Notes under the pieces: generated by a model | The model's input: the letters and a program-made list of their open reading frames with translations, nothing else | Databases searched by the model: none | What the model was told of the DNA's origin: nothing | Shown here: positions 32,654-36,842 of the stretch, in pieces | How positions within the stretch are numbered: position 1 is the stretch's first letter | How the letters are laid out: each line of letters starts with the position of its first letter | Translations under genes and position numbers: made by a program | NCBI GenBank assembly: GCA_016929195.1 | Contig: JAFGJG010000059.1 | Location: 1 to 36,842 of the forward strand | Direction: 5' to 3' | DNA length: 36,842 bases | DNA from: Thermoleophilaceae bacterium | GTDB lineage: Bacteria; Actinomycetota; Thermoleophilia; Solirubrobacterales; Thermoleophilaceae

Positions 32654-33682
32654 CTACTCGCGCGCCTCGGATGCCCCCCTGCGCCCGCGACCGGCGAGCG
32701 CGGGCAGCAGGGCGGCCAGCCGCGGCCGGAACGGCCGGCGCCGATCGCGGTCCGCGCGGCCCGCCGCCAGCAGGAGCGCGGCGCCGAGCAGCCCCGCGCA
32801 GGCGGCCGCCCAGCCGAGGTCGGGACCGTCCTCCGGAGACCTCTCCGGACCGCGGGGTGCGGGCTCCGCCGGCGCCGGCGCGGCGCGCGGGGCCTCGCCG
32901 AGCGCGGTGGGCCGCGGGAGGGCCGGCGCCGGGGAGCGCGCGGGACCGGGACCGGCGCGCGGAACGGGGACGGCGCGCGGCCTGGCGGCGGGAACGGCCT
33001 GCGGCAGGTCTCGCGGGGCCGTGACCGGCACACGGCGCGAGACCGGCAGTCGCACGGGCCTGCGTGCCGGCCCCGGCTCGCGCACCCGGCGCGGCGCGGG
33101 CAGTGGGCGCCGGCGCGGCACGGGCGAGGGCGAGGGCGAGGGCGAGGGCGAGGGGTGGACGGGCGCCGGGGCGGCCACGGGAACGGCCGCCGGCGGACGC
33201 GGCGCCGGGGCCCCTAGCGGCGGCAGCAGCGCGAGCGGGTCGAGATAGTCGTGGCGGGTGCCCGCCCGGCGGACCCCGAAGTGGAGGTGCGGCCGCTCCG
33301 CGGAGCGCACGCCGGAGGTGCCGACCGTCCCGAGCACGCGCCCGGCCGCGACCTGGGCTCCGCGCCGCACCGCCAGGGAGCCGAGATGCAGATAGGAGAG
33401 GTCGTAGGCGCCGTCGGCGGTGCGGACCCCGACCGTCAACCCCGACGACCCGGCGGTCCCAGCGAAGCGCACCACCCCGGCGGCGGCAGCGACCACGCGC
33501 GAGCCGGCCGCGCCCGCGATGTCCACCCCCCGGTGCTGGCCCGCGGCGTACGGGTCGTCCCCGTTCCGGTACGCCGTGATCACCTCGCCGCGCAGCGGCC
33601 ACGTCCACGCCGCGAGCGCCGGCGGCGGCGCGGCCGCGAGCGCGACCAGCGAGAGCGGGACGGCGGCGGTGAATCGGGGCAT
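32654..33682 (-). CDS. Secreted/anchored M23 family (LytM-type) peptidase with Pro-rich tail
   Basis: The 342-residue protein has an N-terminal signal peptide (about 1-24) and an M23 peptidase domain (about 26-150). The zinc residues are complete: His50 and Asp54 (HRGVD), His99 (YLHLG), and His132/His134 (HLHFG). A long Pro/Arg/Ala-rich segment follows (about 157-290), including a Ser-Pro run, then a C-terminal membrane segment (about 293-313) and a basic end. M23 enzymes cut peptidoglycan cross-bridges, and some act as amidase or division cofactors. The TACGGT -10 (33690-33695, minus strand) is 7 bases before the ATG. A wall-spanning enzyme held by its C-terminus is inferred. Confidence 0.88.
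   Translation of the reverse strand: MPRFTAAVPLSLVALAAAPPPALAAWTWPLRGEVITAYRNGDDPYAAGQHRGVDIAGAAGSRVVAAAAGVVRFAGTAGSSGLTVGVRTADGAYDLSYLHLGSLAVRRGAQVAAGRVLGTVGTSGVRSAERPHLHFGVRRAGTRHDYLDPLALLPPLGAPAPRPPAAVPVAAPAPVHPSPSPSPSPSPVPRRRPLPAPRRVREPGPARRPVRLPVSRRVPVTAPRDLPQAVPAARPRAVPVPRAGPGPARSPAPALPRPTALGEAPRAAPAPAEPAPRGPERSPEDGPDLGWAAACAGLLGAALLLAAGRADRDRRRPFRPRLAALLPALAGRGRRGASEARE
33122..33151. repeat. Hexanucleotide tandem repeat encoding Ser-Pro dipeptides
   Basis: GGGCGA is repeated five times in a row inside the M23 peptidase gene and encodes the Ser-Pro run after residue 174. Such repeats can change copy number by slippage without breaking the frame. Confidence 0.8.
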
Positions 33683-33759
33683 GGCGACGACCGTAGGCCC
33701 GGAGGGCGGGAGCGTGGGACGGGTTTTTCCGAACCGTGCGCCGCCGTCGCGAAGTTGTC

Positions 33760-33773
33760 ACGGCCGAAGCCGT
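33760..33773 (-). terminator. UUCG-loop hairpin directly after rsmI
   Basis: On the minus strand ACGGC-TTCG-GCCGT forms a 5-bp stem with the very stable UUCG tetraloop, adjoining the rsmI stop (33774-33776). There is no U-tract. It is plausible as a terminator or mRNA 3' end. Confidence 0.45.
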
Positions 33774-34592
33774 TCAGTCACCCGAGGTGAGCGCCCGGTA
33801 GAGCGCGTTCGCGCTCCCCCCGGTCAGCTCCGCCACCACTCCCGCGGCCGCCCGCGGCTTCGCGCCGGCTTCCACGAGGCGCCGCAGCGCGTCGAGGGCG
33901 GCCGCATCCTCGCCCTCCCGCTCGCCGCTCTCCGTGGGCCCGAGCACCAGCACCACCTCACCTCGCGGCGGATCGCCCGCGTAGCGCTCCGCAAGCTCGG
34001 CCGCGCTCCCGCGCACGACCTCCTCGTGCGCCTTCGTCAGCTCGCGGCAGACCGCCACCCCGCGCTCGGGGTCGAGCGCCGCGACCACAGCCAGCGTCGC
34101 CGGGACCCGGCGCGGGGACTCGAACGCCACCAGCGTGCCCCCCGGCTCGCGGAGCACGGCCTCCAGCTCGCCGCGCTTCCGCGGGAGGAAGCCCTGGAAG
34201 CGCCACTCGGCCGCCGGTAGGCCGGACGCCACCAGCGCGGTGATCGCCGCCGAGGGGCCCGGCAGCACCTCGACCGGCAGCCCGGCCGCGACGCAGGCGC
34301 GGACCAGCAGATAGCCGGGGTCCGACACGAGCGGCATACCGGCGTCCGAGACGAGCGCGACCGTCGACCCGTCCCGCATGCGATCGACGAGCTCTCCGGC
34401 CCGCGCCCGCTCGTTGTGCTCGTGGTAGGAGACGAGCCGGGCCTTGACGCCGTAGCGGTCGAGCAGCACCCGCGTGCGCCGGGTGTCCTCGCAGGCGACG
34501 ACGTCGGCCTCGCGCAGCGCGGCGAGCACGCGCAGCGTCACGTCCTCCAGGTTGCCGATCGGCGTCGGGCAGACGACCAGCCGGCCGCTCAC
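33774..34592 (-). CDS. rsmI: 16S rRNA (cytidine(1402)-2'-O)-methyltransferase
   Basis: The 272-residue tetrapyrrole-methylase-fold protein starts RLVVCPTPIGNLEDVTLRVL and has the EDTRRTRVLL, SYHEHN, LVSDAGMPLVSDPGYLLV and VEVLPGPSA motifs typical of RsmI. It 2'-O-methylates C1402 in the decoding centre of 16S rRNA. The GTG start overlaps the stop of the ROK kinase gene (GTGA at 34589-34592). A short C-terminal helical extension (ALDALRRLVEAGAKPRAAAGVVAELTG-like) resembles the RsmI C-terminal domain. Confidence 0.95.
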   Translation of the reverse strand: MSGRLVVCPTPIGNLEDVTLRVLAALREADVVACEDTRRTRVLLDRYGVKARLVSYHEHNERARAGELVDRMRDGSTVALVSDAGMPLVSDPGYLLVRACVAAGLPVEVLPGPSAAITALVASGLPAAEWRFQGFLPRKRGELEAVLREPGGTLVAFESPRRVPATLAVVAALDPERGVAVCRELTKAHEEVVRGSAAELAERYAGDPPRGEVVLVLGPTESGEREGEDAAALDALRRLVEAGAKPRAAAGVVAELTGGSANALYRALTSGD

Positions 34593-35545
34593 AGGACGCC
34601 CCCGTCGAGCGCCATCAGGGCGGCGCCGAGCATCCCCGACTCGGCCCCGAAGTGGGCGGGGAGAATCCGCACGACGTCCCGCGACGGAGGGAGCGCGCGC
34701 TCGGCCACGACCGCGCGCGCCGGATCGAGGAGGAGGTCGCCGGCCGCCACGGCCCCGCCGCCGATGACCACCACCTCCGGGTTCAGCGCGTTCACGATGC
34801 TCACGATCCCGGCGCCCAGATAGCCGCCCACAACGGCGAGCGCCTCGATCGCCGCCTCGTCGCCCTCGTGCGCCAGCTCGGTGGCGATCGCGCCCGTTAT
34901 CTCCCCGCCGGCGGCCAGCCGGCGGCCCAGCTCCGAGTCGGGCCGCTCGGCGGCCAGCCGCTCCGCCTCGCGCCCGATGGCCGTGCCCGACGCCATCACC
35001 TCGAGGCAGCCGCGCCCCGGGCAGGCCCCCTGGCACTCCGGCCCGTCCACGTCGACCACGATGTGGCCGAGCTCGGCGCCGACCCCGATGAACCCGCGGT
35101 AGATGCGGCCGTCCAGCAGCAGGCCGCCGCCGATGCCCGTCCCGAGCAGCAGCATCGCCGCGTGCTCGTGGCCCGCGGCGGCTCCGCGCCGGTGCTCGGC
35201 GAGCAGCGCCACGTTCGCGTCGTTGTCCACGTGCACGGGCAGGCCGAGGCGCTCGCTCATCAGGTCCCGGAAGGGGACGCCCTCGAGCGGCAGATGCGTG
35301 GACCACGAGCTCTGGCCCGTCCGCTGGTCGACGAGCGCCGGCAGGCCGAACCCGACCGCGTCGACGTCGGGGGACGCCGCGCGGACCTCCTCGACGGCCT
35401 CCACGAAGATGTCAAGCGTCTCCTGGCGGTCGGCTCCGCGCCACAGCCGGTGCACCCGGTGGTGGACCACGAGCCCCTCGTCCACGACGCCGCCGAGCAG
35501 CTTCGTGCCTCCCGCGTCGACGCCGATTACCCGTCTCGGCGGCAT
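34589..35545 (-). CDS. ROK family sugar kinase (glucokinase-like)
   Basis: The 318-residue protein has the ATP motif VDAGGTKLLGG (9-19), catalytic Asp109 in the VDNDANVALL segment and the GTGIGGG motif (135-141). The ROK zinc site has His161 (ELGH) and Cys171/Cys175/Cys180 (CQGACPGRGC), and SGTAIGREA follows. It lacks the HTH of ROK repressors, so it is an enzyme, probably phosphorylating glucose or a related sugar. GATATA on the plus strand (35554-35559) reads TATATC on this strand, 8 bases before the ATG. The gene is divergent from the LCP gene and coupled to rsmI. Confidence 0.9.
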   Translation of the reverse strand: MPPRRVIGVDAGGTKLLGGVVDEGLVVHHRVHRLWRGADRQETLDIFVEAVEEVRAASPDVDAVGFGLPALVDQRTGQSSWSTHLPLEGVPFRDLMSERLGLPVHVDNDANVALLAEHRRGAAAGHEHAAMLLLGTGIGGGLLLDGRIYRGFIGVGAELGHIVVDVDGPECQGACPGRGCLEVMASGTAIGREAERLAAERPDSELGRRLAAGGEITGAIATELAHEGDEAAIEALAVVGGYLGAGIVSIVNALNPEVVVIGGGAVAAGDLLLDPARAVVAERALPPSRDVVRILPAHFGAESGMLGAALMALDGGVL

Positions 35546-35553
35546 GGCCGGAC

Positions 35554-35561
35554 GATATACA
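35554..35561. promoter_or_regulatory. Shared bidirectional -10 region between the ROK kinase and LCP genes
   Basis: The 23-base gap between the two divergent starts contains GATATACA. Plus-strand TATACA (35556-35561) ends 7 bases before the LCP GTG, and minus-strand TATATC (35554-35559) ends 8 bases before the ROK ATG. The two -10 elements overlap, so only one polymerase could bind at a time. Confidence 0.6.
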
Positions 35562-35568
35562 GGGGTAG

Positions 35569-36663
35569 GTGAGTGATCCGCCCCGCCCCCCTTCGGAGCC
35601 CGGTCCGCCGGAGTACAACGTCTACAGGTCGCGCCGTCGCGCTCCCGCGAAGCTCGGCGGAGGCGGCGATCTCGACGCGCTCCGGAAGCGGCTCTCGCGC
35701 TTTCGCGACCGCGAGCCGCGCCGGCCCGGCGAGCGCCGTGGCATCACGCCGGGGAGGGTGGTCAAGTGGGTCCTGCTGGCCGTCGTGGGCTGGCTGCTGC
35801 TGTCGCTCGTCCTGTTCCTGGTCAGCGCTCAGACCGAGGAAGGAGTCTCGAGCAGCGCCGAGCGTGCGCTGTCGAGCGACGGCAACCTCATGTCCGGCAG
35901 CACGATCCTCGTGCTCGGCTCAGACGCGCGAGTCGGCGAGTCGATCGACGAATCCCAGCAGGGGCCCTCGCGCGCCGACACGATCATGCTGGTGCACGCG
36001 GCCCTCGGGAGCGTCCGCAAGCTCTCGATCCCGCGCGACTCGTACGCGGAGATCCCCGGCCACGGCGGCCAGAAGATCAACGCGGCCTACGCCCTGGGCG
36101 GGCCGGCGCTGATGATCCGCACCGTCGAGGACTTCATGGGGAACGACGTGGACGTGAACCACCTGATCGAGGTGGACTTCGAGGACTTCCCGAAGCTCAT
36201 CGACGCCCTCGGCGGGATCGACGTGACGGTCGAGCAGCGGATCTGCTCCCCGCCGTTCGACAACTTCTGGAAGGGGCTTCGATTCAAGAAGGGCGAGCAC
36301 CACCTCGACGGCGAGCGGGCGCTCGGGTTCGCGCGGATCCGCAAGAACGCGTGCGCTCCGAACGAGACCGACATCGAGCGCGCGGCGCGCCAGCAGCAGG
36401 TGCTCACGGCGATCAAGGACAGCGTCGTGTCACCGGGCACCTTCCTCCGGCTGCCGCTCGTGAGCTGGCGCGCGCCGAAGGCGCTCAGGACCGACATGAA
36501 GGGCCCGCAGCTGCTCGCTCTGTTCGCCGACCTCGCCACGGGCAGCAGCGACGAGACCAAGGTTCTCGAGCCGTCCTGCCTCTCGTGCGGGCCGGCCGGG
36601 AGCCTGGTCGTGTCGGAGGGCGCGAAGGGCGACGGCGCGAACTACCTGCTCGAGGGCGACTAG
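35569..36663 (+). CDS. LytR-CpsA-Psr (LCP) family cell-wall glycopolymer transferase
   Basis: The 364-residue protein has a basic Pro-rich cytoplasmic N-terminus, one membrane segment (about 66-86) and an extracellular LCP domain (about 110-275). The domain shows LVLGSDAR (Asp119), SRADTIMLVH (Arg135, Asp137), LSIPRDSY (Arg156, Asp157), KINAAYALGG, HLIEVDFEDFPKLIDALGGIDVTV and ALGFARIRKN (Arg256, Arg258). These enzymes move glycopolymers from lipid carriers to peptidoglycan or other acceptors. The GTG at 35569 has no Shine-Dalgarno and uses the bidirectional -10 region. A C-terminal Cys pair (CLSC) may form a disulphide. Confidence 0.92.
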   Translation: MSDPPRPPSEPGPPEYNVYRSRRRAPAKLGGGGDLDALRKRLSRFRDREPRRPGERRGITPGRVVKWVLLAVVGWLLLSLVLFLVSAQTEEGVSSSAERALSSDGNLMSGSTILVLGSDARVGESIDESQQGPSRADTIMLVHAALGSVRKLSIPRDSYAEIPGHGGQKINAAYALGGPALMIRTVEDFMGNDVDVNHLIEVDFEDFPKLIDALGGIDVTVEQRICSPPFDNFWKGLRFKKGEHHLDGERALGFARIRKNACAPNETDIERAARQQQVLTAIKDSVVSPGTFLRLPLVSWRAPKALRTDMKGPQLLALFADLATGSSDETKVLEPSCLSCGPAGSLVVSEGAKGDGANYLLEGD

Positions 36664-36732
36664 CCGGGTATTTGCAGTTCGCCTGCGGAAATCTGCCAGA
36701 GTGGGCGCCGGACCCACCGAGGAGGAGAGAGA

Positions 36733-36842
36733 GTGCCCCGTATCGCCCGAGTCGTCCTGCTGTGCGCAGTCGCGCTGGTCGCGGCGGCCGCCCCGGCCGC
36801 GGCCGAGGTGCCGAAGGCCCCCGCCGGCCTGAAGCTCTACAA
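36733..36842 (+). CDS. Secreted protein, N-terminal fragment cut by window end
   Basis: GTG at 36733-36735 is preceded by a strong GGAGGAG (36721-36727). The 36 visible codons give a signal peptide (MPRIARVVLLCAVALVAAAA followed by PAAAE) and the start of a mature domain. The function cannot be read. It follows the LCP gene by 70 bases, with no clear terminator between. Confidence 0.7.
   Translation, partial: MPRIARVVLLCAVALVAAAAPAAAEVPKAPAGLKLY

Noticed and set aside
33117-33151. CRISPR-like or mobile repeat
   Set aside because: It is an in-frame hexamer run coding for Ser-Pro inside the M23 gene, without spacers.
31119-33761. 880-codon version of metG
   Set aside because: The first part is a frame-shifted reading of the M23 peptidase gene. 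MetRS homology begins at the GTG at 32642.

Overview
The window is a very GC-rich chromosomal segment from a high-GC actinobacterium. It most likely belongs to the Thermoleophilia/Solirubrobacterales. The clues are the gene order metG-tatD-rsmA-ispE ... glmU-prs-rplY-pth-mfd-...-mazG-eno-ftsB, a LytR-CpsA-Psr protein, an SpoIIE phosphatase, a sigma factor carrying its own zinc finger and membrane anchor, csrA, and heavy use of GTG and TTG starts. The lineage is inferred from gene content and order, not from a marker phylogeny. No phage, insertion sequence, CRISPR array or biosynthetic cluster was seen.

Left part (1 to about 6.8 kb): a thiamine-diphosphate enzyme cut by the window edge, a divergent haloalkane-dehalogenase-like hydrolase, then three signalling genes. 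These are a GAF-GGDEF diguanylate cyclase, an SpoIIE-type phosphatase with a long Pro/Glu-rich outer segment, and a sigma factor fused to a zinc finger, a membrane segment and a Pro/Thr-rich outer tail. A DUF4235 protein and an unusual UAA-anticodon tRNA lie between the last two. A CsaA-like protein follows and ends at a strong hairpin.

Middle part (6.8 to 13.5 kb): an R2-like ligand-binding oxidase with a 16-bp palindromic operator candidate, a lipoprotein, a small divergent membrane protein, an MBL-fold hydrolase, a 106-residue unknown, a zinc-ribbon rhomboid whose catalytic Ser and His are both Asn, a GCS2 carboxylate-amine ligase, a small membrane protein, csrA, and an HTH protein with an arginine-rich segment.

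Right part (13.1 to 36.8 kb): mostly housekeeping genes on the minus strand. They cover cell division (ftsB), glycolysis (eno), nucleotide clean-up (mazG), secretion folding (parvulin lipoprotein), repair (mfd), translation (pth, rplY, metG, rsmA, rsmI, tRNA-Gln), envelope precursors (glmU, ispE), PRPP supply (prs), and envelope or cell-wall proteins (DedA-PAP2, M23 peptidase, LCP). Several sets are translationally coupled by GTGA stop/start overlaps.

The broadest pattern in the window concerns starts. About twenty genes lack a Shine-Dalgarno sequence and instead have a TANNNT hexamer 6 to 11 bases (usually 7) before the start codon. This is the geometry of leaderless mRNAs. In four places the hexamer is built on the TAG stop codon of the preceding gene. 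I used this pattern to choose several start codons.
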